Assembly: GCA_913061095.1 (NCBI GenBank)
Contig: CAJXVM010000006.1
Coordinates: 1 to 64,000 of the forward strand
Length of the DNA: 64,000 nt
Direction: 5' to 3'
DNA from: an uncultured Ignavibacteria bacterium
Lineage (GTDB): Bacteria; Bacteroidota; Ignavibacteria; SZUA-365
Within the stretch, counting starts at the first letter, position 1; each line of letters begins with the position of its first letter. Below are positions 35,677-44,423 of the stretch, piece by piece. The translations under genes were made by a program, and so were the position numbers. The notes under the pieces were generated by a model. That model worked only from the letters and a program-made list of their open reading frames with translations, was not told the origin of the DNA and searched no databases.

Positions 35677-36072
35677 ATGCGTAAAGCAATTCTCTGTGTG
35701 GATGACGAGCCACTGGTACTCAACAGTCTCCGTACCCAGCTGAAGGGACACTTCGGAGCCACCTACAGCTACGAAATCGCAGAAAATGCCGATGATGCAT
35801 GGGAAGTCATCGAAGATCTCGTCCACGACGGGGTCGATATCCTTCTGATCGTTTCAGACTGGCTCATGCCGGGCATCAAGGGCGACGAATTTCTGATCGC
35901 CGTGCATCGCCGCTATCCGCGTATCATCACGTTCATGCTGACCGGACAGGCCGATGACACCGCTATCCGGAACGCCCGCGAGCATGCCTCCCTGCGTGCC
36001 TGCATCCACAAACCATGGCAGGAAAGCGAACTCATTACGACCATTCGCTCCGCGCTGGAGGCCGATACATGA
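35677..36072 (+). CDS. Stand-alone response-regulator receiver
   Basis: 131 residues forming only a CheY-like receiver domain. The acidic pocket is LCVDDEP (Asp9/Asp10), the phospho-acceptor is Asp61 in IVSDWLMPGIKG, Thr/Ser switch LTGQ and Lys in IHKPW complete the site. There is no output domain. It overlaps the next gene, which begins with a second receiver, by 4 bp. It probably takes phosphate from the histidine kinase at 40593 and either competes with or relays to the receiver-cyclase. The HKPW end is shared with the next receiver (PKPW), suggesting duplication. Confidence 0.88.
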   Translation: MRKAILCVDDEPLVLNSLRTQLKGHFGATYSYEIAENADDAWEVIEDLVHDGVDILLIVSDWLMPGIKGDEFLIAVHRRYPRIITFMLTGQADDTAIRNAREHASLRACIHKPWQESELITTIRSALEADT

Positions 36073-37646
36073 GCAAACCCGTCCTCATGTGCGTCGACGA
36101 CGAGGAGATGATCCTTCTGAGTCTCAAGGATCAGCTTCGTGAGCATTTCAGTGGGGATTTCACCATAGAAATGCTGGAAAGCGCGGATGAGGCCCTTGAG
36201 CTCGCGCGGGACCTCGTCGCATCCTCCGTGGATATCCCGGTCATTATCTGCGACCAGATCATGCCGGGCATGAAGGGAAACGAGCTGCTGCGGCACCTGC
36301 ATGAGATGAGTCCGAAGACCTTCTCGGTACTGCTCACCGGTCAGGCCGACGCGGGAGCGGTCGGGGATGCGGTCAATCACGCGAATCTCTATCGCTACAT
36401 CCCGAAGCCCTGGGAGGAAACCGACCTGGTGCTCACGATCAAGGAGGCGGTGCGCAGCTTTTACCAGGACAAACAGCTTGAAGAACAGAACCGCATCCTC
36501 AAGGAGATGAACGAAAACCTCGAGCATCTCGTACGGGAACGTACATCCGAAATCCTCCGTCAGAAGGAGGAAATTCAGGAGCAGATGCACAGCATCGAGC
36601 AGCACCGCCGCGAGCTGGAACTGCGCAATGACTTTATCCGCAGCGTTTTCGGCCGCTATGTGAGCGACGAAGTGATGGATACCGTGCTCCGCGATCCTGA
36701 CGGACTGGAGATCGGCGGCGCAAAGCGCGATATATCCGTCCTGCTGTCGGATCTGCGCGGTTTCACCGTGCTTTCCGAACGCCTCGATCCGGTGGAGGTG
36801 GTGCGCGTGCTCAACCGCTACTTCGAACGCATGATAGAAATTATTTCGCAGCACTGCGGCATTGTCATCGAATTCCTCGGCGACGGGATCATGACGATTT
36901 TCGGCGCCCCGAAGTCTCTCGACAATCATGCGGATCATGCCGTCGCCTGCGCGCTCTCGATGCAGCAGGCGATGGAGGAACTTAACCTGGTACACGCGGA
37001 GGAAGGGCTGCCCCGCATCGAGATGGGCATCGGTGTGTCTTCGGGAGAGGTCGTTGTGGGAAATATCGGTTCGGTGCGGAGAACCAAGTACGGCGTCATA
37101 GGACACCCCGCCAATCTCGCCGCGCGCATCGAGGCGCTCAGCACCGGACAGCAGGTGCTGGTCGCGGCGGAAACGCTGCGCCGCTGCCGCTCCGACATCA
37201 GCATCGTGCAGAGCTTTCAGGTTTCGGTCAAGGGTGTCGACAAGCCGCTGAAGATTCATGAAGTATCTGCGATTCACGATGGATTCAACGTGCGCTTCTC
37301 CCCTTCGCGTCTCGCGCTGAGAGACGTGCCCCGAAAGGCGACGCTCGAACTGGCGATCCTGGACGGGAAATCCGTGTCGGACCATGTATTCAACGCAGAG
37401 CTGCTCGCGGTCTCCGGACAGCAGGCTGTACTCGGGGAACGGAAGCATCTGTTCACTCATGCGGATGTACGGCTGCGTGCGCTGATCATCGACGGCGAGC
37501 GCGTGCCGATGGAAGTGTATGCCAAAGTGACCGACTGTGAAGACGGGCGCGTGACGCTGCGTTTTACTTCCATCCTCTTCGCCGATTCGGAACAGCATTT
37601 CGAAGAACTTCTCGGCCTGCCACCATCGCGTGAAGGCGAATCGTGA
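36069..37646 (+). CDS. Receiver + class III nucleotidyl cyclase + PilZ-like C-terminal region
   Basis: 525 residues from the ATG at 36069. The receiver covers 1-125 (Asp62 in ICDQIMPGMKG, Lys in PKPWEE). A coiled coil at about 135-190 links to a class III cyclase at about 218-400. The metal aspartates are Asp228 (LLSDLRGFT) and Asp272 (FLGDGIM). At the base-recognition position the sequence is TKYGVIGHPANL instead of the common GD-x-VN, so ATP versus GTP use is uncertain. Residues about 408-520 (RDVPRKATLELAILDG, FNAELLAVSGQQAVL) look PilZ-like, with an L-x-VS-x-x-G core but without the standard RxxxR. It makes a cyclic nucleotide when phosphorylated. It overlaps both neighbours by 4 bp. Confidence 0.85.
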   Translation: MSKPVLMCVDDEEMILLSLKDQLREHFSGDFTIEMLESADEALELARDLVASSVDIPVIICDQIMPGMKGNELLRHLHEMSPKTFSVLLTGQADAGAVGDAVNHANLYRYIPKPWEETDLVLTIKEAVRSFYQDKQLEEQNRILKEMNENLEHLVRERTSEILRQKEEIQEQMHSIEQHRRELELRNDFIRSVFGRYVSDEVMDTVLRDPDGLEIGGAKRDISVLLSDLRGFTVLSERLDPVEVVRVLNRYFERMIEIISQHCGIVIEFLGDGIMTIFGAPKSLDNHADHAVACALSMQQAMEELNLVHAEEGLPRIEMGIGVSSGEVVVGNIGSVRRTKYGVIGHPANLAARIEALSTGQQVLVAAETLRRCRSDISIVQSFQVSVKGVDKPLKIHEVSAIHDGFNVRFSPSRLALRDVPRKATLELAILDGKSVSDHVFNAELLAVSGQQAVLGERKHLFTHADVRLRALIIDGERVPMEVYAKVTDCEDGRVTLRFTSILFADSEQHFEELLGLPPSREGES

Positions 37647-38851
37647 AGACGACGGTTTCCATTATTATCGCATTCCTGTTCCTCTGCACTTCCGCGCAGC
37701 TGCGGGCACAATCCGACGAAACCTCCCTGTTTGGCTCCCTCCAGCTGATCTTTTTCAATCAGAAATCCCATATGATGTTCACGCAGGTGCCTCCGGGAGA
37801 AAATCCTCAGCTGAACGAAGAGCGCAGCAGTTTCGCCATCCAGCAGATGGATCTCTTCCTCCAGAAACATATCGGCGAGGATTTCACCGCGTTTGTTGAT
37901 CTCGAGTACCAGCTGAATTATTCATCGGAGCACCGATGGGGCTCGTTCAGCATCCAGGAGGCATGGCTGCACTACGCCCTCTCAGATGAGTTCGGTTTCA
38001 AAATCGGGATGCTTTATCCCGCCTTCAACAACCTCAACGAAATCAAAAACCGGCTGGCCCTCCTTCCCTATATCTTTCGCCCGGGTATTTACGAACGGCT
38101 GCTCTCGCGCCTGTTCCTGAGCGAGGATTACCTCCCCGAACGCGCCTTCGTGCAGCTGCACGGCGGTATCCCGCTCGGCGAGGTGTTTTTCGATTACGCC
38201 GTGTATACCGGAAATGCGGAGGGATCGTACATCTCTCATCCCGATGAAAACGGTGCACCGGTGAACGATCACAACAGCAATTTTGAATTCATCACGGGGG
38301 TGGACCCGACGGAATTCAATCTCAAGCTGTTCGGCGGACGGATTGGCATCCGCGCGCGTGATGAACAGTTCAAGGCCGGTGTATCGCTCACGCATGACTA
38401 TGACAACCTGCGCGACACGACACGTTATCCGCAGATCTACGAGGGACCGCGCGCGCCGCTCCGTGGTGACGCCCGGCGCATGCGCCTTGGCGGGGATGTC
38501 TCGGGACGCGTCGGTCCCGTACGCTTCGAGGCCGAAGCGATCAAGGTCTTCTATGATTATGACGCGGCGGAGCGTATCGGAGTCGATCTTGATCTCGACT
38601 TCTTCTACGCGATGGCCGGGTATTCATTTACCGACGCGCTCTTTGTGTACGGCTCCTATGAGGGTGGTTCGGCCGTCTTCGGTGAACGATGGACACATCG
38701 CACCGTGACGGGCGGTGCCGCATATCAGATCAATGACTTCGTAACGGCGAAGGCTCAGTATATCGTCTACAAGCAGTTCCTCGACGAATCGCTGCATATT
38801 GATGAAGCGACGATTCGATTTGTGTTTCTCGGACTCAGTCTCGTATTATAA
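37643..38851 (+). CDS. Porin-like outer-membrane protein, copy 1
   Basis: 402 residues from a GTG at 37643 that overlaps the cyclase stop. The signal peptide is about 1-22 (LRAQ). The sequence is rich in alternating beta strands and aromatic turns and ends in FVFLGLSLVL, a typical terminal strand. A core region (about residues 70-160) with FVDLEYQLNYSSE and LNEIKNRLALLPY is nearly the same as in the second porin-like gene at 39315. The fold resembles phosphate-selective-porin-like (OprO/OprP) or related channels. It lies in an operon with regulators, which is unusual for a pore and suggests a role in sensing. The substrate is unknown. Confidence 0.78.
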   Translation: MKTTVSIIIAFLFLCTSAQLRAQSDETSLFGSLQLIFFNQKSHMMFTQVPPGENPQLNEERSSFAIQQMDLFLQKHIGEDFTAFVDLEYQLNYSSEHRWGSFSIQEAWLHYALSDEFGFKIGMLYPAFNNLNEIKNRLALLPYIFRPGIYERLLSRLFLSEDYLPERAFVQLHGGIPLGEVFFDYAVYTGNAEGSYISHPDENGAPVNDHNSNFEFITGVDPTEFNLKLFGGRIGIRARDEQFKAGVSLTHDYDNLRDTTRYPQIYEGPRAPLRGDARRMRLGGDVSGRVGPVRFEAEAIKVFYDYDAAERIGVDLDLDFFYAMAGYSFTDALFVYGSYEGGSAVFGERWTHRTVTGGAAYQINDFVTAKAQYIVYKQFLDESLHIDEATIRFVFLGLSLVL

Positions 38852-38858
38852 TCCCTCA

Positions 38859-39293
38859 ATGAACACCACTCTTCGCATCGGACTCTTTCTGACGCTGCTC
38901 GTATGCGCCTCGCATACGATGGAGGCACAGACGGCTGTCATTGTCAATCGTTCCGTGCCCGCATCCAGCATGGGCCTCAAGGAACTGCTTGATATTTACA
39001 CGCTCAACAAGGCACACTGGGACGACGGCTCGCGTATTACCGTATTCGATCTCAAGCGTGGAAAGACGAAGGAAGCATTCTACGAGTACATCGACATGTC
39101 GGAGGAAGATTTGCAGCGCATCTGGCTGCGCAAGCAGTTCACCGGGAAAGCACGTCCCCCGCGGTCGATCTCGAACGAGGAGGAACTGATCGACATGGTG
39201 AGCCGCACCCCCGGGGCCATCGGCTATGTCACCGAGCGGAATATTCCGAAGAAAAGCAACGTCCGAATCGTTGCCCGTGTAAAACAGCGCTGA
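38859..39293 (+). CDS. Small PstS-like periplasmic binding protein
   Basis: 144 residues from the ATG at 38859, seven bases after the porin stop. The signal peptide is about 1-23 (TMEAQ). The remainder resembles one lobe of a phosphate-type (PstS-like) binding protein: VIVNRSVPASSMGLKELLDI, then IWLRKQFTGKARPPRSISNE, VSRTPGAIGYVTE. Full-length PstS has about 300 residues, so this is a half-size member. Similar short proteins occur beside porins and sensor kinases in gammaproteobacteria, from memory. It may bind an oxyanion and present it to the kinase sensor domain encoded at 40593. No ABC permease genes are nearby. Confidence 0.75.
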   Translation: MNTTLRIGLFLTLLVCASHTMEAQTAVIVNRSVPASSMGLKELLDIYTLNKAHWDDGSRITVFDLKRGKTKEAFYEYIDMSEEDLQRIWLRKQFTGKARPPRSISNEEELIDMVSRTPGAIGYVTERNIPKKSNVRIVARVKQR

Positions 39294-39314
39294 CACTCGC
39301 TCATCGACACATCC

Positions 39315-40562
39315 GTGAACGATTCCAGAACCATACCTGTTCTCGTGCTCCCACTCCTGCTGCTGTGCTGGCCGGCGCAGCATGCACAGGCGCAGATCGA
39401 CTCCGATCTGCAGCTGTTCGGATCGATGCAGACCGTTTTTTTTCATCAGGAATCGCGCATCGATACTGAGATTCCGTCAACCGGTACGCGCAATTCCGGC
39501 ACGGAAACACGCAACACGTTCGCCCTGCAGCAGATGGACCTGTTCTTCCGCAAGGAGATCGGGGACGAACTGACCGCGTTCGTCGACCTGGAATTTCAGC
39601 TGAACTACTCCTCTGAGAAGCAATGGGGCAGCATGTCCATTCAGGAAGCCTGGCTCAACTATCACATCAGTGACGCCGCCAATCTGAAACTCGGTCTGCT
39701 CTTCCCGTCATTCAATCATCTCAATGAAATCAAGAATCGTCTCGCCCTGCTCCCCTATCTCTTCCGACCGCTCGTGTACGAACGGCTCCTGTCAGAAAAA
39801 TTCTACACCGAGGATTTCATCCCCGAGCACGCCTTTTTTCAGTTTCATGGTGCGCTGCCTGCAGGCAACTGGTTCGTGGATTACGCGGCATACGCCGGGA
39901 ATGCCGAGGCATCGTACGTCTCCCGCAATACGCCGTCAGGCGGCATCGAGACGGATCTGAATCCCAATTTCGAATTCCTCGGGGGCGTTGATCCGTCGAA
40001 CCTGAAGCTCAAACTCTTTGGCGGACGCATCGGAATGCGCTCGCGCGATGAGATGTTCAAGTTCGGCATTTCTGTCACACATGATTACAACAATCTCCGC
40101 GATTCCACGCGCTATCCGAGTCACATTCTCTCCGGGCCCGCCCGGCGAATCCTCGGCAGCGATGCCGAACGTTTCCGCATCGGCAGCGATCTCTCCGGAC
40201 GGTACAAGGCCTTCTGGTTTGAGCTCGAAGGGATCAAGGTCATATACGACTATGATCCGGCGGAACGGTTCGATGTCGAGCTCGAACAGTCGTTTTTCTC
40301 CGGCGTTCTCGGGTACGATATCACTTCGGAAATCACCACGTACGGATCCCTCCAGTATGGCGATTATACGTTCGGGCTGGATTCGGATTATTTCGTCTAC
40401 ACGTTCGGCGGGGCATGGCGCGTCAACGAATCGGTGACGGCAAAGGCACAGTTCATCGCGTATGACGAGCAGTTCAACGACGTCCCCGGCGACAACCTGA
40501 ATCTTATCAGCCAGCAGGTCACGATCACTTTTGTCTTCCTCGGATTCAGCATCCTTCTGTAG
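39315..40562 (+). CDS. Porin-like outer-membrane protein, copy 2
   Basis: 415 residues from a GTG at 39315. The signal peptide is about 1-27 (HAQAQ). The barrel sequence parallels copy 1 over its whole length (FALQQMDLFFRKEIG, FVDLEFQLNYSSE, LNEIKNRLALLPY, SVTHDYNNLRDSTRYP) and ends in FVFLGFSILL. The two copies are diverged tandem duplicates that flank the PstS-like gene. Differences cluster in the loop regions, so they may prefer different ligands. The histidine kinase gene begins 30 bp downstream, and no terminator separates them. Confidence 0.8.
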   Translation: MNDSRTIPVLVLPLLLLCWPAQHAQAQIDSDLQLFGSMQTVFFHQESRIDTEIPSTGTRNSGTETRNTFALQQMDLFFRKEIGDELTAFVDLEFQLNYSSEKQWGSMSIQEAWLNYHISDAANLKLGLLFPSFNHLNEIKNRLALLPYLFRPLVYERLLSEKFYTEDFIPEHAFFQFHGALPAGNWFVDYAAYAGNAEASYVSRNTPSGGIETDLNPNFEFLGGVDPSNLKLKLFGGRIGMRSRDEMFKFGISVTHDYNNLRDSTRYPSHILSGPARRILGSDAERFRIGSDLSGRYKAFWFELEGIKVIYDYDPAERFDVELEQSFFSGVLGYDITSEITTYGSLQYGDYTFGLDSDYFVYTFGGAWRVNESVTAKAQFIAYDEQFNDVPGDNLNLISQQVTITFVFLGFSILL

Positions 40563-40592
40563 TTTACTCAGTTATTTCTGCATTGATCATCC

Positions 40593-42359
40593 ATGACGCG
40601 CAAACGTGAACGGCGATTTACCGTCCGGCAGAAAATCCAGCTGCCGATCATTCTCTTTATCGCGCTGCTGTCGCTGTTCATGTTCCTGTATTTTCCGTAT
40701 GTGCACAAGCGTGCGCTCACCGACAGCTTCCGCAATGAGGTCCACTCCCTCGCACAGATGGTGGCCAACAGTGTCACGATCGGGGCTTCGAACCAGGACT
40801 GGGAGGGTATTCGCAGTGCCATTGATTTCGTACGCAAGGCTCCGGGAGTGCGATTCGTCGCCCTGATCGACATGGACGGTGAAACATTTACCGCGGACAC
40901 CGAGGATTTCCGTTACGATCCGGGTTACGAGACTACCGACACACTCATCGTCGGGCGCTATCCGGTTGAAACGGATCTGTTCAGCGGCTCCGTTGTGGTC
41001 GGCAGCAGCACGGAATTCATCCGTACCAGGGTCAATAAACTGCGTCTGACCGCCCTGTGGGTCGCGGTCATCACGCTGGTACTCGGCACGCTGTTCGGCA
41101 TGTGGGTCGCGAACCTGATCGTTCGACCGCTGTCATTGCTGCGGCTTGCAGCGATTAAAATCGGTCACGGTGATCTCGAGACGGCCGTCTACCGGACCTC
41201 CCAGGATGAGATCGGGGATCTTGCCACAGAGTTCAGCAAAATGATCGCAAGCGTTCGGCAGGCACAGTCGAACGTGCAGGACGCGAATGCAGAACTGCAG
41301 ACCAAGAATCGACTGCTGGAAGCCGAACGACGTCAGCTCGCCCGTACACTCGAGCATCTCAAAACCACGCAGGCACAGCTGGTGCAGTCTGAAAAAATGG
41401 CCGCGCTCGGGCAGCTCATCGCCGGTATCGCCCATGAAATCAACACACCGCTCGGAGCGATTCGCGCATCGATCTCGAACATCGAACATGCGCTGAATCA
41501 TACACTGCGCGAGCTGCCGCCACTGCTGCGCCTCCTGCCCGATGATACACAGGAGCAGTTTTTCGCGCTGGTGCGGATGAGCCTCGAGCGTGAGATTTCA
41601 CTTTCACCGAGGGAAGAACGCAGCAGACGACGCGCATTGATCAGGGAACTGGAAGAAAAGGCGTATCCGCACGCCGACGAAATCGCGGACGCACTCGCCG
41701 ACATGTCGCTCTTCGATGGATGGGAACGCTTCGAATCCCTTCTTCGCACGGAACATGCGCCGGATATTCTGCTCGCTGCATCGCGACTGGCACTGCAGCA
41801 GCGCAATAGTCAGAATATCGAGACTGCTGTCGAGCGGGCGAGCAAAATCGTCTTCGCCCTCAAGAGCTTTTCGCATCACGATCAGAGCGGAGAAATGAGC
41901 CGGGCGGATATCGCCGACGGAATCGATACCGTGCTCACACTCTACCACAACCAGCTCAAACACGGGATCGAGGTCCGCCGCCATTTCGACCCCGTTCCGA
42001 TGGTTTTCTGCTATCCGGATCAGCTGAACCAGGTCTGGACAAATCTGATCCACAATGCCATTCACGCCATGAACAACGAAGGCACACTGGATATCGAGGT
42101 CCGCCGCGAGGATGCCTATGCCACGGTCACCATCATTGATTCCGGCATCGGCATCCCTGACGACATCCGCGGAAAAATATTCGATCCGTTCTTTACCACG
42201 AAGGAAGCCGGCCAGGGGACGGGGCTCGGTCTCGACATCGTGAAACGCATCGTCGAGCGGCACGGCGGAAGTATCGATCTCGAGAGCCGTCCCGGACGGA
42301 CGGCCTTCACGGTGCGCATTCCCATTCATCCTGAAGAGGCGCAGTCCTCCGAAACATGA
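40593..42359 (+). CDS. Membrane sensor histidine kinase with helical insertion after the H-box
   Basis: 588 residues. Helix 1 is about 17-35, a periplasmic sensor is about 36-150 and helix 2 is about 152-174. HAMP follows to about 225 and a coiled coil to about 265. The H-box GIAHEINTPLG places the phospho-histidine at 281. Instead of the usual 40 residues there are about 130 before the second conserved helix ERASKIVFALKSFS (414-427). The extra segment (about 303-405) is rich in charge and helices. The ATP domain has the N-box WTNLIHNAIHAM, DSGIGIP (G1) and GTGLGLDIV (G2). It probably phosphorylates the two receivers at 35677 and 36069. It overlaps the MATE gene by 4 bp. Confidence 0.9.
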   Translation: MTRKRERRFTVRQKIQLPIILFIALLSLFMFLYFPYVHKRALTDSFRNEVHSLAQMVANSVTIGASNQDWEGIRSAIDFVRKAPGVRFVALIDMDGETFTADTEDFRYDPGYETTDTLIVGRYPVETDLFSGSVVVGSSTEFIRTRVNKLRLTALWVAVITLVLGTLFGMWVANLIVRPLSLLRLAAIKIGHGDLETAVYRTSQDEIGDLATEFSKMIASVRQAQSNVQDANAELQTKNRLLEAERRQLARTLEHLKTTQAQLVQSEKMAALGQLIAGIAHEINTPLGAIRASISNIEHALNHTLRELPPLLRLLPDDTQEQFFALVRMSLEREISLSPREERSRRRALIRELEEKAYPHADEIADALADMSLFDGWERFESLLRTEHAPDILLAASRLALQQRNSQNIETAVERASKIVFALKSFSHHDQSGEMSRADIADGIDTVLTLYHNQLKHGIEVRRHFDPVPMVFCYPDQLNQVWTNLIHNAIHAMNNEGTLDIEVRREDAYATVTIIDSGIGIPDDIRGKIFDPFFTTKEAGQGTGLGLDIVKRIVERHGGSIDLESRPGRTAFTVRIPIHPEEAQSSET

Positions 42360-43714
42360 CCCCCAGGGAACACCTGCGACAGACGGTCGTGCTCGCCGTC
42401 CCCGTATCCATTGGACAGCTCGGGCATGTCATGCTGAGTGTCACCGACAGCCTGATGGTCGGGCGGCTCGGTACGGTGCCGCTCGCCGCGGCATCTCTTG
42501 GACACAGCGTCTTCGTCCTGCTGCTCGTGCTGGCTGTAGGCATCAGTTCGGCGATCACACCGCTGACTGCAATCGCTCACGGCTCGGGAGACCATGACGA
42601 GGCGGGCATCGTGTTCCGTCAGGGACTGCTGATAAACACCCTGATCGGGGCGCTTCTGATTGCGGCCGCCTGGGGAGTTTCTCATTTCCTTGGGTGGCTC
42701 GGACAGCCCGAATCCGTGCTCCGTCTGGCCACGCCGTACCTTCGCATCATGGGATTCAGTTTCCTCCCGATGATGATGTTCCTGTCCGCCCGCAATTTTA
42801 TTGAAGGACTCTCCTGGACGCGTCCCGCGATGGTCATTATCATTCTGGCCAATGGTGTGAACGTGTTCGGGAACTGGGTACTTATTTACGGCAATCTCGG
42901 GATGCCCGCACTCGGCCTGAACGGCGCCGGATACAGCAGTCTGCTGGTTGAGCTGTTCTCCGCCGCCGCGATCATCGTATTCGTGCTGCGCGACCGGCGC
43001 TTCGTTCGCTATCAGCCCCTGCTCCAGTTTCGCAGTATCAACAGACGCATGATTCGTCGGCTCCTGCGTATCGGTATCCCGAGCGGACTGCAGTACCTCT
43101 TCGAGGCCGGGTCCTTTTCATTTTCCGCGATCATGATGGGATGGATCGGTGCCACGGCGCTTGCGGCGCATCAGATCGCAATCAGCCTCGCCTCCGTCAG
43201 CTTCATGATCATCCTCGGAATTTCCCATGCCGGAACGATCCGTGTGGCGCATGCCGTGGGACGCCGTGACGGTGGTGAGATCCGCATGGCGGGAATGACC
43301 GCCGCCGGTCTCGCGCTCGCGCTGATGTCACTCGCTGCGCTCACCTTCGTGCTTTTCCGCGACCAGCTGCCAACACTCTACGTGAACAACGATTCCGTCA
43401 CGCAGCTCGCCTCCGGCCTCCTCATTTTCGCCGCGCTGTTTCAGCTCTCGGACGGGATGCAGGCCATCGGCCATGGCGTTCTCCGCGGCATGACCGACGT
43501 CACCGTGCCAATGTTCATTGCCATCATCGCGTACTGGATGATCGGACTTCCTTCGGGATACGTGTTTGGATTCCTGCTTGAAATGGGGGCGCGAGGGATC
43601 TGGCTCGGTTTCGTCGCGGGACTGACAACCGCCGCCATCTTCTTCCACCTGCGGTTTCACCGGCTTATTCGCCGACGCTTCCCTCCGGATGAGGCAGCGC
43701 AGAGCCCTCGCTGA
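42356..43714 (+). CDS. MATE-family multidrug/cation exporter
   Basis: 452 residues with about twelve membrane helices in two six-helix halves. The N-terminus RQTVVLAVPVSIGQLGHVML and the later ASLGHSVFVLLLV, SAITPLTAIAHGSGD stretch are typical of NorM-type proteins. The second half starts near RIGIPSGLQYLFEAGSFSFS. It exports drugs or metabolites in exchange for H+ or Na+. It is translationally coupled to the kinase gene by a 4-bp overlap. Its 3' end overlaps the convergent tcdA by 50 bp, an arrangement that can limit expression of both. Confidence 0.92.
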   Translation: MTPREHLRQTVVLAVPVSIGQLGHVMLSVTDSLMVGRLGTVPLAAASLGHSVFVLLLVLAVGISSAITPLTAIAHGSGDHDEAGIVFRQGLLINTLIGALLIAAAWGVSHFLGWLGQPESVLRLATPYLRIMGFSFLPMMMFLSARNFIEGLSWTRPAMVIIILANGVNVFGNWVLIYGNLGMPALGLNGAGYSSLLVELFSAAAIIVFVLRDRRFVRYQPLLQFRSINRRMIRRLLRIGIPSGLQYLFEAGSFSFSAIMMGWIGATALAAHQIAISLASVSFMIILGISHAGTIRVAHAVGRRDGGEIRMAGMTAAGLALALMSLAALTFVLFRDQLPTLYVNNDSVTQLASGLLIFAALFQLSDGMQAIGHGVLRGMTDVTVPMFIAIIAYWMIGLPSGYVFGFLLEMGARGIWLGFVAGLTTAAIFFHLRFHRLIRRRFPPDEAAQSPR

Positions 43715-44423
43715 GTGCACGAAGCACGACCGAGGCACAGAAGCATCCGAAAATCGGGGGAAGGTATGATATCGTTCCCACGACCGTTTTCTTGTTCTGT
43801 TCATCCTCGACGGGTCGCATGCTGTGCGCGGGAATTTCTTCCGGAGAATATACGACTGTCACTCCGCGTCGGATTCCGAGTCGGTGCAGACGCTTGCGCA
43901 GCATCTTCCCGAGACGGCAGTTGTGTGAACGTTCAATATCGTCGATACGTACCTGCAGCGGATCGACCTTGCCCCCGGCACCGAGCGAACTGACGACCGG
44001 GTGTCCGCTGCGCACGGCGTTGTAGATGAGAAACACCTTGGGAGACAGCGTGTCGATGGCATCCACAACATAATCGAATGGCCCGGCAACGACTTCCTCA
44101 AGGCGTTCGTCCCGCAGATACTCCGGGAGGACCTGTAGTTCCAGGTCAGGATTGATATCGAGGAGGCGTTCCGCCATCACAGCCGCTTTCTCCCGATGCT
44201 CCGTGCTGCGAAGCGCGGGAAGCTGACGGTTGCGATTGCTCGGATGCACGGTGTCTCCGTCCACGATGGTCATGTGCCCTACCCCGCCGCGGCAAATCTG
44301 TTCCGCGGCATAGGCGCCGACACCGCCGAGTCCGGCCACAAGCACGCGCGCGTTGCGCAGCCGGTCGACCGCTTCCTTCCCGATCAGCAGTTCCGTGCGC
44401 TCCAGCCATGCCGCACCGCTCAT
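43665..44423 (-). CDS. tcdA: tRNA threonylcarbamoyladenosine dehydratase (ThiF/E1-like)
   Basis: 252 residues, an E1-like fold. The nucleotide motif VLVAGLGGVGAYAAEQIC (about 27-44) and GDTVHPSNRNRQLPAL (about 56-71) match TcdA, including the N-R-N-R-Q motif. The catalytic-region cysteine could be Cys169 in SHNCRLGKML. TcdA cyclises t6A37 in tRNAs that read ANN codons and is membrane-associated in E. coli. A plain ThiF-like role is less likely, since no ThiS or MoaD is near. It overlaps the upstream tatD-like gene by 4 bp, and its last 50 bp lie under the MATE gene. Confidence 0.88.
   Translation of the reverse strand: MSGAAWLERTELLIGKEAVDRLRNARVLVAGLGGVGAYAAEQICRGGVGHMTIVDGDTVHPSNRNRQLPALRSTEHREKAAVMAERLLDINPDLELQVLPEYLRDERLEEVVAGPFDYVVDAIDTLSPKVFLIYNAVRSGHPVVSSLGAGGKVDPLQVRIDDIERSHNCRLGKMLRKRLHRLGIRRGVTVVYSPEEIPAHSMRPVEDEQNKKTVVGTISYLPPIFGCFCASVVLRALSEGSALPHPEGSVGE

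Noticed and set aside
35913-37598. 561-codon minus-strand frame opposite the cyclase gene
   Set aside because: The plus strand encodes clear receiver and cyclase motifs; the antisense frame is His/Arg/Asp-rich without recognisable features.
37643-40562. CRISPR or mobile-element explanation for the repeated sequence
   Set aside because: The repetition is between two coding paralogs at protein level; there are no short regularly spaced repeats and no transposase.
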